DNA of 64,000 nt from Halolactibacillus miurensis (GTDB lineage: Bacteria > Bacillota > Bacilli > Bacillales > Amphibacillaceae). The position numbers were made by a program, and so were the translations under genes. This document shows, piece by piece, positions 51,371 through 61,360 of the stretch. Location of the stretch: assembly GCF_900116255.1 (NCBI RefSeq), contig NZ_FPAI01000005.1, forward strand, positions 1 through 64,000. Direction: 5' to 3'. The notes beneath the pieces are model-generated. The model had not been told where the DNA came from. It was given only the letters and a program-made list of their open reading frames with translations, and searched no databases. Position 1 is the stretch's first letter. Each line of letters begins with the position of its first letter.

Positions 51371-52663
51371 TCATGAGGGTAGATTTGCTTTGATCTGTTT
51401 GATGTAATCAACGACAAGATGTGAATCTTTTTCTATTTGTGTTAAGCTCTCTTCTGCGTCGTGTATGCGCTGGTTAGTGTAACTTTTAATGGCTGCACGC
51501 GCTTGGTCATGTATGCGCTTATGTGGTGGTAAAATCGATTGTTTAACGGCTTGACATTTCTCGGTCTGGGGTAACGTAGTTAACCACTGTCCGAGACGAC
51601 AGTCTTTTTCAGTCCCAACTTGAGAGTCATCTAGTGTAACATAACCTAAGATCATATTGTAAATATTCCATTTCCACATTAAATGGTCTGCGATTGATAC
51701 GTCAGCTTTTGTTTGATCGTTTAGATCGTGTAAATGTTGATACATCGCTGTCCGAATGGTATTCAGTGTTGCTGAGATTTTATAAAGTACGTCACCTGTT
51801 CTTTCGGTATCTGATTCAATTTGATGGCTGATATCATTAATTTGTTCAAGATGAGCCGCCATTTGTTCGGTTGTGGCTGATTGTTCTTCTACATTGGCAC
51901 TTACTTCGGTAAATGCTTGGGTTAAATAATCAAAGGCTTCTTTAATACCATCCAGTTCATTAAAGGCCTCGCTCATCTTTTCATTGGCTTTCGTTAAGTC
52001 ATCAACAATATCGTCTACTTTATCATTTGTTTGATCAATCTTCTTCGTGAGTTCTGAGACGATGGATTCAATCTGAGCTACCTGGACTTTCGTTGAATCG
52101 GCGAGTTTTTTGATCTCATTGGCCACAACAGAGAATCCTTTACCGTGTTCACCCGCACGTGCCGCTTCTATTGATGAGTTTAAAGCAAGTAAATTGGTTT
52201 GTTCAGCCACGCCTTTAATCACATCCACCATGTCAGTAATGCGAGCGGCTTCTTTGATCACTTCGGCCATATCGGTTTTAATTTCGCCGACGCGACTAAC
52301 ATCTTTATTCATTTGTTTAAAAGCTGTTTGGGCGTCGGATAAGCTTTTATCCGTGGTTGTTTTAGCTACGCCTGCCTTTTCGGCTGAGGTTTGGGTTTGT
52401 TTAGCAATCTCCTCTGTCGTAGAGGCGAGTTCCTCACTACCGCTGGCGACACTTTCAATAAGGTCAGCTTGATTACGGACGCTTAAAATCATTTGTTTGA
52501 TGTAGTCTAAGCTCGTCATCTCAATTAATAAGGCATTGATCGATACGAGTGTCGTTTCTAAATCGTTGCGCTTTTCTGATAACTTTGTTGTTAGGTCATC
52601 TACGACAGCTTTTGTGTCATTTGCTTGGATATTGACAGGATGTTTTGGCTTTTTCTTAAACAT
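51371..52663 (-). CDS. Soluble methyl-accepting chemotaxis protein with CZB domain
   Basis: 430 residues, no membrane segment. Starts [16 protein letters not shown]; a coiled-coil signalling domain with the hairpin tip [37 protein letters not shown], then a C-terminal chemoreceptor zinc-binding (CZB) domain: [27 protein letters not shown] and PHKRIHDQA supply the His3/Cys ligands. CZB receptors sense zinc or hypochlorite-type stress. Start 52663 has TGAGGAGTG upstream. With the 58767 receptor this implies a chemotaxis system, hence flagella, elsewhere. Confidence 0.92.
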   Translation of the reverse strand: MFKKKPKHPVNIQANDTKAVVDDLTTKLSEKRNDLETTLVSINALLIEMTSLDYIKQMILSVRNQADLIESVASGSEELASTTEEIAKQTQTSAEKAGVAKTTTDKSLSDAQTAFKQMNKDVSRVGEIKTDMAEVIKEAARITDMVDVIKGVAEQTNLLALNSSIEAARAGEHGKGFSVVANEIKKLADSTKVQVAQIESIVSELTKKIDQTNDKVDDIVDDLTKANEKMSEAFNELDGIKEAFDYLTQAFTEVSANVEEQSATTEQMAAHLEQINDISHQIESDTERTGDVLYKISATLNTIRTAMYQHLHDLNDQTKADVSIADHLMWKWNIYNMILGYVTLDDSQVGTEKDCRLGQWLTTLPQTEKCQAVKQSILPPHKRIHDQARAAIKSYTNQRIHDAEESLTQIEKDSHLVVDYIKQIKANLPS

Positions 52664-52825
52664 GCTTATATCACTCCTCAATATAAATACACTACATATT
52701 TAATATCGGAATATTCTTGGCGGTTATGAAGAGACGTGTGTGGCCTTTGACTATAAATTTTCACCTGTAGATAGTCGACAATGTATGGTAAAATATAGGC
52801 ATACATAGAGAGTGAGGAGATTGAC

Positions 52826-54187
52826 ATGTTGAAAAGATGGTTACTTCCTTTAGTGATGATCGTGCTTATGTTATCAGGTTGCGGGGCAACGTTAGAGTCA
52901 TCGGACAGTGAAGGAACAAATGATGCCGCGACAGAAGATTTGGGGACCGATGTTGACCAAGCAGGGGAGGATTCAGATCAAGCCCAAAATGAAGTGAACA
53001 ATGAATCGAGTGAGAACGAAGCAGCGACTGACACCGCTGTGAATGATGATATAACAGATACAGGTGAAACGTCTACAGAAGATACTAACCCTATCGAAGC
53101 ATCTGGCAATATGACGGTACATTTTATTGATGTCGGTCAAGGGGACAGTATCCTCATTGAAACAGCTTCAGGAAATGTCTTAGTTGATGCAGGTAACTGG
53201 AATGGGCGTGCGGTGATTGATTATTTGAACAGGCGAGGGGTGACGCACCTAGATTTAATGATCGCTACACATTCAGATGCTGATCATATCGGCCAAATGC
53301 CACTTATCCTAGACGCTCTCACGGTAGATGAAGTGTGGATGAACGGCGTTGAGTCGACATCAAAAACTTTTGAGAATACCATTAATCTTATTATGGAAAA
53401 AGATATTGTCTACTATGAACCTGAAGTAGGTGATGGAATTGATTTTGGCGATGTCGCGATTGATGTTTTAGGACCTATCACAAAGACGAATGATGCCAAT
53501 AAAGACTCAATCGTTACTAAAGTTACACACGGTACGATTGATATTTTATTAACGGGAGATGCAGGTATAAAAGAAGAAGCGACCATGATCAATCAATTTG
53601 GTACGGGGTTACAGAGTGAGATTTTAAAATTAGGTCACCACGGATCGAATACATCGACATCAGCGGCCTTTTTAGAAACGGTCAAGCCAGAAGCTGTCAT
53701 TATTTCTGCTAGTGAAAAGAATAGTTATGGTCATCCGCATGAAGAAGTCGTTGCGCGATTGATCAAGGCGGGGGTAGATGTGTATCAAACGAGTCAACAT
53801 GGTGATGTTGTGTTTCAATCTGATGGGCAAAAACTCAAGCTCATTGAAGCAAACGACTACCCAACAACACCTGTGGTGACAAAGGACGATTCAACGAATG
53901 AGACGAAAGAGGACACAACAGTTGCACCACCTGTCCAGAGTCCAGCGCCTGATGCACAAGCTGATGATACGACGAATAAACAAGATGTGCAAAGTGGCGC
54001 GTGTGTCGATATTAATACCGCCTCAAAAGAGGAACTCATGACGATTATTCATATAGGTGAGGAACGGGCAGACCAACTGATTAAATTAAGACCGTTTGAT
54101 TCTGTTGATCAATTGACCCGGATTAAGGGGATTGCGGCGGGAAGATTAAAGGATATTAAAACAGAAAATAAAGCATGTGTGAGGTGA
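52826..54187 (+). CDS. ComEC-like metallo-beta-lactamase lipoprotein with ComEA-type helix-hairpin-helix end
   Basis: 453 residues: lipoprotein signal MLKRWLLPLVMIVLMLSGC (C19), a long acidic linker, then a ComEC/Rec2-type MBL domain (FIDVGQGDSILIETASGNVLVDAG, ATHSDADHIGQ, LLTGDAG, LKLGHHGSNTSTS, GHPHEEV), a second acidic/threonine-rich linker, and a C-terminal HhH pair CVDINTASKEELMTIIHIGEERADQLIKLRPFDSVDQLTRIKGI, the DNA-binding module of ComEA. So an outward-facing surface protein joining a nuclease-like hydrolase to a DNA-binding module; extracellular DNA degradation is inferred. It overlaps nothing, and a DUF3006 gene follows by five bases. Confidence 0.9.
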   Translation: MLKRWLLPLVMIVLMLSGCGATLESSDSEGTNDAATEDLGTDVDQAGEDSDQAQNEVNNESSENEAATDTAVNDDITDTGETSTEDTNPIEASGNMTVHFIDVGQGDSILIETASGNVLVDAGNWNGRAVIDYLNRRGVTHLDLMIATHSDADHIGQMPLILDALTVDEVWMNGVESTSKTFENTINLIMEKDIVYYEPEVGDGIDFGDVAIDVLGPITKTNDANKDSIVTKVTHGTIDILLTGDAGIKEEATMINQFGTGLQSEILKLGHHGSNTSTSAAFLETVKPEAVIISASEKNSYGHPHEEVVARLIKAGVDVYQTSQHGDVVFQSDGQKLKLIEANDYPTTPVVTKDDSTNETKEDTTVAPPVQSPAPDAQADDTTNKQDVQSGACVDINTASKEELMTIIHIGEERADQLIKLRPFDSVDQLTRIKGIAAGRLKDIKTENKACVR

Positions 54188-54192
54188 ATCTT

Positions 54193-54462
54193 ATGAAAAC
54201 ATTAGCTGTCATTGACCGTTTCAGTGATTTGAATACAGCGGTCATATTAGTAGAATCAATGCATAAACAATTTGTCGTTAAAAAAGATCAATTGCCAACG
54301 GGGGCAAAGCCGCAAGATTATTTAGATGTGGAAGTGGCAGACGAGTCGCTTCAGATCCTCGGTATAAATACCGTGGAAACAACAAAGCGTAAAAAAAATA
54401 TACATGAGAAGATGGAAAAATTACGGGCGAAAAATAGTGCGGTCAGTCGGAGGCGACGATGA
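54193..54462 (+). CDS. DUF3006 protein
   Basis: 89 residues: MKTLAVIDRFSDLNTAVILVESMHKQFVVKKDQLPTGAKPQDYLDVEV is the DUF3006 beta-barrel-like fold; the tail is very basic (ETTKRKKNIHEKMEKLRAKNSAVSRRRR). DUF3006 genes commonly accompany ComEC-like MBL genes, as here. GAGGTG lies before ATG 54193. Its stop overlaps the start of the CPBP protease gene. Confidence 0.85.
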   Translation: MKTLAVIDRFSDLNTAVILVESMHKQFVVKKDQLPTGAKPQDYLDVEVADESLQILGINTVETTKRKKNIHEKMEKLRAKNSAVSRRRR

Positions 54463-55142
54463 TGGATATGACAAGACATAAGCGCATAACGGCGCTCATA
54501 CTGTTTATCACTTTACCTATTTTAATGGCGCCCGTTGACTTATTTCTTGCCCCGAACTATTGGGTAAAATCATTCGTTAAAATCATTCTATTTATCCTTG
54601 TGCCCTTAAGCTTGAATCAATATTTTAAATGGGTTAAGGTGAGCGATATATTTGTGTTAAAGAGGAAACAAGTATTACATATCGTTGTGCTAGCAGTCGC
54701 GACTTACGGATTGATCGTACTCGCCTATCTTTTGTTAAAAGATTTGTTTGATTTCTCGATGGTCACCGGCCAATTGGCATCCTCCATGGCGATCACTAAA
54801 AATAATTTCTTGTTTGTCTTTTTCTACATTCCGCTCGTGAATGCGATGATTGAAGAAGGTTTTTTTAGAGGGTTTGGTTTTTTAACGTTAAATAACTATT
54901 GGCCGCGCTGGATGAGTTATACATTAAGTGCTTTTGTCTTTAGTTTGTATCATGTCGCGATTATGGCACAGTGGTTTTCACCTGTCTTATTTCTTTTGTT
55001 GATTGCCAGTTTAGTCATCGCTGGGTTATTCTTTAATTATATTAATGAAAAGACCGGGTCCATACTCACATCGTATGTCATTCATGCCGGAGCAAACTTA
55101 GCGATTAACACGATTGGTTTAAGTCTATTCGGTATTATTTAA
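54459..55142 (+). CDS. CPBP-family intramembrane metalloprotease (Abi/CAAX-like)
   Basis: 227 residues, about seven helices. Catalytic motifs EEGFFRGFGF (EExxxR), FVFSLYHVAI (FxxxH) and VIHAGANLAIN (HxxxN) are all present. These proteases cleave membrane peptides and occur in bacteriocin immunity and signalling. The ATG overlaps the DUF3006 stop (ATGA-type). Substrate unknown. Confidence 0.9.
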   Translation: MMDMTRHKRITALILFITLPILMAPVDLFLAPNYWVKSFVKIILFILVPLSLNQYFKWVKVSDIFVLKRKQVLHIVVLAVATYGLIVLAYLLLKDLFDFSMVTGQLASSMAITKNNFLFVFFYIPLVNAMIEEGFFRGFGFLTLNNYWPRWMSYTLSAFVFSLYHVAIMAQWFSPVLFLLLIASLVIAGLFFNYINEKTGSILTSYVIHAGANLAINTIGLSLFGII

Positions 55143-55159
55143 CTACCAGTTATAACATG

Positions 55160-55194
55160 TAAAGAGCCACCCTAAACATGAGGGCGGCTCTTTA
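55160..55194. terminator. Terminator between the CPBP and guaC genes
   Basis: TAAAGAGCC, then CCCT, pair with AGGG and GGCTCTTTA; convergent genes, symmetric ends. Confidence 0.85.
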
Positions 55195-55222
55195 CGTTTA
55201 TAATGATACATCATCGAGTGCA

Positions 55223-56206
55223 TTAATACACTTTATCACCATTGAAAATAGAATTTTTAACGACGACATAATCTACATTACGAATCGCCATTAACTGCTT
55301 TCCACCCGCATAAGAAATACTAGACTGTAAGTCTTGTTCCATTTCTAATAAAGTGTCAGCCAATTTGCCGCGGTATTCTACGTGCATTTTTTTACCTTCG
55401 ACGTTCTTTTTCTCACCCTTTTGATATTCTGAAGCTGAACCAAAATATTCTTTATAGAGCTTGCCATTCACTTCAACGGTTTCACCAGGTGATTCTTCGT
55501 GTCCGGCAAATAATGATCCGATCATGACCATTGAGGCGCCAAAGCGAATTGATTTAGCGATATCGCCGTGGGTTCTAATACCACCATCGGCAATGACAGG
55601 TTTACTTGCGGCTTTTGCACACCAACGAAGCGCCGCTAGCTGCCAACCACCCGTACCAAAGCCTGTTTTGATTTTAGTAATACATACTTTCCCTGGACCA
55701 ATACCAACTTTTGTTGCATCTGCTCCGGCGTGTTCTAGTTCACGCACAGCTTCAGGTGTCCCAACATTTCCGGCAATCACGAAAGCTTTTGGCAACTGTT
55801 GTTTAATATACTGAATCATTTTAATGACCGCTTCTGAATGTCCGTGGGCAATATCGATTGTGATAAATTCAGGGATGAGCGCTTTAGCTTTTAATTGATC
55901 GATAAAAGCATATTCTTCAGGTTTTACACCGACACTGATCGAGGCAATTAATTGATCCCGTTGCATCGATTCAATGAATTTTTCGCGTGTCTCAGGCTCA
56001 AACCGGTGCATGATATAAAAGTAACCGTCTGTCGCAAGCTTACGGGCAATACGTTCATCGATAATGGTTTGCATATTAGCGGGAACGACCGGTAATTTAA
56101 AGGTATAGCCACCTAATGTGACCGACGTGTCACACTCGCTACGTGACTCTACGATACACTTCGCTGGTACTAATTGAATATCTTCATAATCAAATACATT
56201 TTCCAT
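55223..56206 (-). CDS. guaC: GMP reductase
   Basis: 327 residues. IMPDH/GMPR barrel with [15 protein letters not shown] at the start, [42 protein letters not shown] with the catalytic Cys loop, [36 protein letters not shown]. Converts GMP to IMP with NADPH, rebalancing purines. No CBS domains, which separates it from IMP dehydrogenase. ATG 56206 follows TAGGAGTG. The promoter carries paired PurBox-like motifs. Confidence 0.95.
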   Translation of the reverse strand: MENVFDYEDIQLVPAKCIVESRSECDTSVTLGGYTFKLPVVPANMQTIIDERIARKLATDGYFYIMHRFEPETREKFIESMQRDQLIASISVGVKPEEYAFIDQLKAKALIPEFITIDIAHGHSEAVIKMIQYIKQQLPKAFVIAGNVGTPEAVRELEHAGADATKVGIGPGKVCITKIKTGFGTGGWQLAALRWCAKAASKPVIADGGIRTHGDIAKSIRFGASMVMIGSLFAGHEESPGETVEVNGKLYKEYFGSASEYQKGEKKNVEGKKMHVEYRGKLADTLLEMEQDLQSSISYAGGKQLMAIRNVDYVVVKNSIFNGDKVY

Positions 56207-56225
56207 TGTATACACTCCTAAAAGA

Positions 56226-56260
56226 CGAATATTTTATAGTAGGTTAAACATTATTGTTCG
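56226..56260 (-). promoter_or_regulatory. Paired PurBox-like motifs downstream of the guaC -10
   Basis: On the minus strand CGAACAAT (56260-56253) and, inverted, ATATTCG (56232-56226). PurR of Bacilli binds inverted CGAA-type boxes, and guaC is a known member of the PurR regulon, so repression by PurR is likely. Confidence 0.6.
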
Positions 56261-56272
56261 AATCCCTCAAGT

Positions 56273-56301
56273 AATATACCGAATTTCAATAATAATGTCA
56301 A
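56273..56301 (-). promoter_or_regulatory. Sigma-A promoter of guaC
   Basis: On the minus strand TTGACA (56301-56296), 17 bases, TATATT (56278-56273). Confidence 0.85.
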
Positions 56302-56392
56302 ATATTTTTATTAAAAAACGAAAGATAATCTTAAGAGTGTATAAAATTGTTCGTTATTCCTGAATAAAATGCGCGCAAAGACGTAAAGATTT

Positions 56393-56419
56393 GATATACT
56401 ATTTTTGTAAGCGTTAACT
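56393..56419 (+). promoter_or_regulatory. Extended -10 with cre box for the esterase gene
   Basis: TGATATACT (TG-n-TATACT, -10 at 56395-56400) followed at 56406-56419 by TGTAAGCGTTAACT, 13 of 14 matches to the cre consensus. A cre over the start of transcription means CcpA repression. Confidence 0.75.
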
Positions 56420-56435
56420 TAGGAGGAGATAAAAG

Positions 56436-57332
56436 ATGCAAGTCATCACAGAGTATTTAAGAGAACATACACCGAAAGTGACACTGACCAGTTATATTAT
56501 TGACGATAAGGAAGAGTTTCAAACGGGCATGAAGCGACCAGCCGTTGTTCTTGTGCCAGGTGGCGGTTATTTTGGTGTGTCAGACCGCGAAGGTGAACCT
56601 ATTGCTTTGCGTTTATTAGGGCTAGGTTATCATGTGTTTCAATTGCGCTACACGACACGTGATACAAAAAATGAGACAGATCAAGATATGATCAGCGATC
56701 AAGCGCTAGAAGATTTAGCCACATCCTTTGAATATATTCACGCGCACTCTGATCAATTTTTAGTGGATACAAAAAAGATAATTCTCATGGGTTTTTCTGC
56801 GGGTGGTCACTTATCGGCGATGTTTGCGACTTATGGACAAACAGAGGCATTTTTGGCAAGGCGAGATCACAGTAAAGCAGTATATCAACCGGCTTGTCTT
56901 GTTTTGGGCTATCCCGTTGTTGATTATCTGGAAATGATGCGTGTTGTTGATGCTTCGGCATCAAGCGATTTACAAAACTTTTGGCAAGCATCTCATCAAT
57001 ATGTCTTCGGCACTGAACATCCAACAGACGATCAGTTACGTGAAAAAAGCCCTATTACTTATATTACGGCAGAAACCGTTCCAACGTTTCTTTGGCATAC
57101 GGTTGAAGATGGTTTAGTCCCACACGAGAATGTTTTAACCTTTGCGCGAGTCTTAGCAGCTAACTGTGTCCCTTATGAGTTGCACTTATATCAAACGGGC
57201 GTCCATGGATTGGCCCTTAGTGATGAGACAACAATGGGTGAGGCGAGTCACGTCAATATGGCGGCCCAAACATGGTTGCCTCAACTTCATACGTGGTTAA
57301 AACAACACGGCATCTCTATCGCTCACGTCTAA
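56436..57332 (+). CDS. Alpha/beta hydrolase, acetyl-esterase type (BD-FAE/xylan-esterase-like)
   Basis: 298 residues. PAVVLVPGGGYFGVSDREGEPIALRLLGLGYHVFQLRY (oxyanion GGGY), nucleophile elbow GFSAGGH, the acid and histidine region WHTVEDGLVPHENVL and GVHGLAL. The fold and motifs fit small esterases that remove acetyl groups from xylan or xylo-oligosaccharides. No signal peptide, so it is cytosolic, acting after import. AGGAGGAGA precedes the ATG. Carbon-catabolite control by the cre box links it to the xylan genes at 5-19 kb; a PTS IIB gene follows. Confidence 0.88.
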   Translation: MQVITEYLREHTPKVTLTSYIIDDKEEFQTGMKRPAVVLVPGGGYFGVSDREGEPIALRLLGLGYHVFQLRYTTRDTKNETDQDMISDQALEDLATSFEYIHAHSDQFLVDTKKIILMGFSAGGHLSAMFATYGQTEAFLARRDHSKAVYQPACLVLGYPVVDYLEMMRVVDASASSDLQNFWQASHQYVFGTEHPTDDQLREKSPITYITAETVPTFLWHTVEDGLVPHENVLTFARVLAANCVPYELHLYQTGVHGLALSDETTMGEASHVNMAAQTWLPQLHTWLKQHGISIAHV

Positions 57333-57433
57333 CTTTATAAAAAGAATGAAGGTTTACTAACTAGATAAAACAGGAAGAGTCTTATGTAAGCTATTTCTTA
57401 GCTTATGACCAAATCCTAAGGGAGGAATGTTGT

Positions 57434-57751
57434 GTGAAACACTTAGTCCTCGTATGTGCTGTTGGTATGTCTAGTAGTATGTTAGTTAATCGAATGATTC
57501 GGGTTGCAGAGAAACAAGAGTTAGAAGTCATGATTCATGCCTCTGGTATGGGGGATTTGACTTCTTTTACTGATGCAGCTGATGCGCTACTTATCAGTCC
57601 ACAAATTCATTACATGGAAGAAAAAATTAAAGCGAAGTATCCACACATTCCAGTTATGTCTCTTTCGTCAAAAGATTATGCTGAAATGGACGGGGAAAAA
57701 GTATTAAGGCAAGGGTTAGACTTAATAGAAGACGGGCTCATGAAAGAATAA
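57434..57751 (+). CDS. PTS lactose/cellobiose-type EIIB component
   Basis: 105 residues: KHLVLVCAVGMSSSMLVNRM with phospho-acceptor C8 and the loop GMSSS, then HASGMGDL and LISPQIHYMEEKIKAKYPHIPVMSL, the EIIB fold of CelA/LicB type. GGAGGAATG precedes the GTG at 57434. It should pass phosphate from EIIA to the sugar bound by EIIC, but no EIIC is nearby and the EIIA next to it has an early stop. It could serve a distant IIC gene. Confidence 0.9.
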   Translation: MKHLVLVCAVGMSSSMLVNRMIRVAEKQELEVMIHASGMGDLTSFTDAADALLISPQIHYMEEKIKAKYPHIPVMSLSSKDYAEMDGEKVLRQGLDLIEDGLMKE

Positions 57752-57806
57752 ATGAGCTAAAATAATGAAAGAAACACAATCATGACAGCACTAAAAGGAG
57801 ACCCTT

Positions 57807-58130
57807 ATGACAGAAAAAGATTAGTTACAACAAAAAGCTTTTGGCATAATCGCAGAAGCAGGGAGTGCTAAAAGTTTAGCGATTTTAGCCCTCCAAGATG
57901 CAAAACAGCAACAAACTAAAGAGGCAGAACAGAAGCTAGAAAAAGCTAGACGTTACTTTAATGAGGCGCATCAGTATCATCGTGATCTAATCCAAAAAGA
58001 GGCTCAAGGCGATGATATCCAGTTATCATTAATTTTCATGCATGCAGAAGATCAATTGATGTCAACGGAGACGATTCTGATTCTCGTTGAAGAAATGTTG
58101 GCTATGTATCCACTTATTCACAAAAATTAA
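57807..58130 (+). pseudogene. PTS lactose/cellobiose-type EIIA with in-frame stop at codon 6
   Basis: From ATG 57807 (behind AAAAGGAG) the frame reads MTEKD, TAG at 57822-57824, then LQQKAFGIIAEAGSAKSLAILALQDAKQQQTKEAEQKLEKARRYF...LIFMHAEDQLMSTETILILVEEMLAMYPLIHKN and TAA at 58128. That is a complete 107-codon EIIA (LacF/CelC type) with the active-site histidine in FMHAEDQLM. No other ATG, GTG or TTG lies between the stop and the conserved region, so only a suppressed or corrected stop would give protein. The rest shows no decay; the nonsense mutation is recent, or an error in the sequence. Confidence 0.75.
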
Positions 58131-58285
58131 GAGAAGGTCATGATAGCAAAAACGAGAGGTATTAACCATTCGTCTCAACTCTTTGTGAGCGCAGTGTTAG
58201 TGCAGTAAAATGATAAACTTATGTTATACTACATGTGTGTGATTGGCGAAGCTATGGCTTGATTTTTTTTGAAAGTAGGGTGGAT

Positions 58286-58492
58286 ATGAAGTATCGTTAT
58301 TTTTTGTTTTTAGCTGTGTTCGAATGCGTCCTTAGTATTGGGGTAGGACTATATAGTTATTCTCTCGGTAAATTCGATGTCTTTATCGTGGCACTGTTAT
58401 TCATTGTCTTAATGGGGGCAGTGATTAATTTCGTCTTATACCGTTATTTTAAAAAGCTATCAACGCATACGGCAACAAATATAACAGAATAA
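58286..58492 (+). CDS. Small two-helix membrane protein
   Basis: 68 residues: YFLFLAVFECVLSIGVGLYSYSLG and FIVALLFIVLMGAVINFVLYRYF, followed by a short polar tail. ATG 58286 has AGGGTGG just upstream; the longer frame lacks one. No family recognised. Its own terminator follows. Confidence 0.6.
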   Translation: MKYRYFLFLAVFECVLSIGVGLYSYSLGKFDVFIVALLFIVLMGAVINFVLYRYFKKLSTHTATNITE

Positions 58493-58494
58493 AC

Positions 58495-58527
58495 AAAAGG
58501 TGATCCGTTACGGTGGATCGCCTTTTT
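58495..58527 (+). terminator. Terminator after the small membrane protein gene
   Basis: AAAAGGTGATCC (58495-58506) pairs with GGATCGCCTTTT (58515-58526) with one mismatch. The following 230 bases to the chemoreceptor gene show no recognisable site. Confidence 0.85.
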
Positions 58528-58766
58528 GTGTGAGTAATTATTGAGTGATTAATCCCTTGATTAAACATACGTATAAGAGTAGATGTAAGTAGGTGAATCA
58601 CTTATATCTATGCGTATGTTTCCAACTAAAATCGAGAAAAATATAGCGCATTAAGGACTATTTACGGATAAAGATGTTATGTTTTTATAAAAAGTACTTG
58701 AATTCATCCGGACAAGTGACGATAATGTAAGTAGGAAGAACGAGAAAATATCTAGGAGTGGTACGA

Positions 58767-60452
58767 GTGAAAATTACTCAGAAATTATTAATGAATGCGA
58801 TGATCGTCCTTGTTTTACTTGGGTTTGTTGGTTGGATGAGTATAGAAGCATTAAAAGAAACACGACAAAGTTCGGACGAAATGTACGAACAACGTATCGA
58901 GCCGATGCAAGATTTGAATCAAATGGTCCGGTTAGCTGAGAATGCGCAAGTGAACATGTTAACGGCGGTGACGTATGAAGATCCGTCATACATAGAAGTC
59001 GTAAGTGAGAATTTTTCAAAAATAGAGACACACATGACGAATTTTGAAAGCGCTATCCTAACAGAAGAAGAAGCAGAGTTGTTTAAAAAAGCGAAAGCTA
59101 ATTGGATTAGGTTTGAACGTGTCGTCAATAATCATATGGTGATGATTGAAGCGGGTGACTATGAAACGTCAAGAGATGAACTGATGAATATCGGCATGTT
59201 TTATGAGTCATTAAGTGATTATTTAGAACAGTTGATGGACATGAATCAAGCGGCTGTCACTGACTTATATAGTGACACACAGACGGTCTTTCATAACAGC
59301 AAATGGATGATTTATATTGTTGTCGCTGTGGCGGCGATCTTTTCATTAGTGACAAGTACAATTTTAGGGCGCTCGATTACAGTACCACTTAAAGTTGTGA
59401 CCAAACGCATGAAAGCCATGGCGACTGGGGACTTGACACAACAGCCATTATTTAAAAAGCGCCGTGATGAAATTGGAGAACTATCAAGACAGATGGCAGT
59501 TATGCAAAGAGATGTTACGGCGGTTATTTATGACATTAAAGAGACCGCTAAAGGTGTTATGGACCAAATCAACGTCCTCACGACATCCTCCCTACAAGTG
59601 AAAGAAGGTAGTGAGCAGATTGCCGAAACAATGACCGAATTATCGAGTGGGGCAGAAAACCAAGCACAACATGCTCAAGAACTCAACGAGTCCATGGAAC
59701 GTTTCTTAGTGGCCGTCAACGACATGACACATGAAACAACGGCCTCTACAAAAGAAGCCGAAACGGTCATTGATTTAACAGCTAAGGGTGCTGATTCAAT
59801 GGAACAAAGTGTCAAGCAGATGCAAGCGGTTGAGAAAGTCGTCAGAGCGGCGGTAGTCGGTGTGGAGGAGTTAAATACTGAAACAGAGAAAATCACAAAG
59901 TTAGTTGATGTGATTCAGAGTATCGCAGAACAAACAAATTTATTAGCGTTAAATGCGGCCATTGAAGCGGCCCGTGCGGGTGAACACGGTAAAGGTTTTG
60001 CCGTTGTCGCAGATGAAGTAAGAAAACTAGCAGAAGAAGTCTCTTCTTCTATCCATCAGATTACAACCATTACCGAGACGATTCAATCTGAGACCCAAAC
60101 AGTGACAACAGGGCTAAAACGCGGGTATAGAGAAGTAGAAACAGGCTCCGCTCAAATTAATGAGACGAAAGCGATATTCTTAAACATGGACCAAGCTTAT
60201 CATCGTGTCTCGCGTTCGCTGCAACAAGTAGCTGATCAATTACTATCATTAGAGAACGGCACAATAAACATGCAACAGTCCATTGAAGAAGTCGCATCAC
60301 TAACAGAGCAGTCAGCCGCGGGTGTTGAAGAAACAGCGGCTTCGAGTGAAGAAGCCGTGCAGTCTATGAGTCAAATAACAACAGTGGGCCTTGAATTGAC
60401 AACGCTCTCAAAAGAGTTAACAGATAAGGTGAATCGTTTCAAATTATCGTAA
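58767..60452 (+). CDS. Transmembrane methyl-accepting chemotaxis protein
   Basis: 561 residues: helix 1 (about 8-28), an extracellular four-helix-bundle sensor (about 30-185; [34 protein letters not shown]), helix 2 ([21 protein letters not shown]), HAMP ([32 protein letters not shown]), then the signalling hairpin [39 protein letters not shown]. Chemotaxis sensor; the ligand is not predictable. GTG 58767 is preferred because TAGGAG is eight bases ahead. Confidence 0.93.
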   Translation: MKITQKLLMNAMIVLVLLGFVGWMSIEALKETRQSSDEMYEQRIEPMQDLNQMVRLAENAQVNMLTAVTYEDPSYIEVVSENFSKIETHMTNFESAILTEEEAELFKKAKANWIRFERVVNNHMVMIEAGDYETSRDELMNIGMFYESLSDYLEQLMDMNQAAVTDLYSDTQTVFHNSKWMIYIVVAVAAIFSLVTSTILGRSITVPLKVVTKRMKAMATGDLTQQPLFKKRRDEIGELSRQMAVMQRDVTAVIYDIKETAKGVMDQINVLTTSSLQVKEGSEQIAETMTELSSGAENQAQHAQELNESMERFLVAVNDMTHETTASTKEAETVIDLTAKGADSMEQSVKQMQAVEKVVRAAVVGVEELNTETEKITKLVDVIQSIAEQTNLLALNAAIEAARAGEHGKGFAVVADEVRKLAEEVSSSIHQITTITETIQSETQTVTTGLKRGYREVETGSAQINETKAIFLNMDQAYHRVSRSLQQVADQLLSLENGTINMQQSIEEVASLTEQSAAGVEETAASSEEAVQSMSQITTVGLELTTLSKELTDKVNRFKLS

Positions 60453-60576
60453 AGGCACCTTTAATGCATAGACCGGTTGTTATATTTTGGTCGCGTAGTT
60501 TAAGTGGACCATCTGGTATAGATTTGTCCTATTTTCGTGTATAATAGGCCTAAAGAGATGCAGAAATGAGGCGACT

Positions 60577-61281
60577 ATGATGAGAAATGATGAACGATTT
60601 ATTGTAGCTTTTAATAAGATTGAGAAATATTTTGATCAACAAATCCTTGATACACGCTACGTTCCTTTTCACCGCGCGGTCCAACGATTAAGAAAAACGA
60701 ATCCGATTGTGAGTCATTATCAACAAGATTTACTGGAGTTTTCAGAACTTAGAAATGCGATTGTTCATGGGCGCACAGGGCACGAATATACGATTGCCGA
60801 CCCGCATGATGATATTGTTGAATTGATTGAAAAAATCGAACAAGAACTTACCGCACCTAAAAAGGTCATTGATTTATTCGGTAAAACACTGCGGTCCATT
60901 CAAGCAGACTTAACGATTGAAGAAGTATTGAACATCATCAAAGAAACAACGTTTTCACAATTCCCAGTGTACGTAAGTAAGCAATTTATCGGTCTCTTAA
61001 CGGATAAATGTATTTTACATTTTATCGCACAACATATGAATGGCGACTGTCGCAAGTTATTTCATACCGAAGTGCGTGAATTGGTACAGGAAGATGCGAT
61101 AAAGGAAGCGAATTATCGATTTATTCCGAGTGATATGAGTGTATTTGAAGCGGAGGCCATTTTTATGGAAGCAATGAAAAAAGATAAACTGATTGATGCG
61201 CTTCTTATTACGGATACAGGTGAAAGTCATAAAAAACTAAAAGGCATGATTTCACCAACGGATCTTATTAAAATTGACTAA
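60577..61281 (+). CDS. CBS-domain-containing protein with N-terminal helical region
   Basis: 234 residues. The first 95 are helical with FSELRNAIVHGRTGHEYTIADPHDDIVELIEKIEQEL, a RiboL/MAE_28990-like dimerising segment; residues about 115-232 form a weak CBS pair (LTIEEVLNIIKETTFSQFPVYVSKQFIGLLTDKCILHFI; LLITDTGESHKKLKGMISPTDLIKI). CBS pairs bind adenosine nucleotides. Function unknown; not a kinase or channel, as no other domain is seen. ATG 60577 or 60580. Confidence 0.75.
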   Translation: MMRNDERFIVAFNKIEKYFDQQILDTRYVPFHRAVQRLRKTNPIVSHYQQDLLEFSELRNAIVHGRTGHEYTIADPHDDIVELIEKIEQELTAPKKVIDLFGKTLRSIQADLTIEEVLNIIKETTFSQFPVYVSKQFIGLLTDKCILHFIAQHMNGDCRKLFHTEVRELVQEDAIKEANYRFIPSDMSVFEAEAIFMEAMKKDKLIDALLITDTGESHKKLKGMISPTDLIKID

Positions 61282-61308
61282 GGTTTTTTAACGTTTCATA
61301 AAACAAAA

Positions 61309-61347
61309 CTAAAACACCTGGCATCGTGATGAAGTCAGGTGTTTTAG
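61309..61347. terminator. Two-way terminator between CBS and thioredoxin genes
   Basis: Perfect 12-base stem CTAAAACACCTG (61309-61320) / CAGGTGTTTTAG (61336-61347). Confidence 0.88.
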
Positions 61348-61360
61348 TCTGTGACAGACT

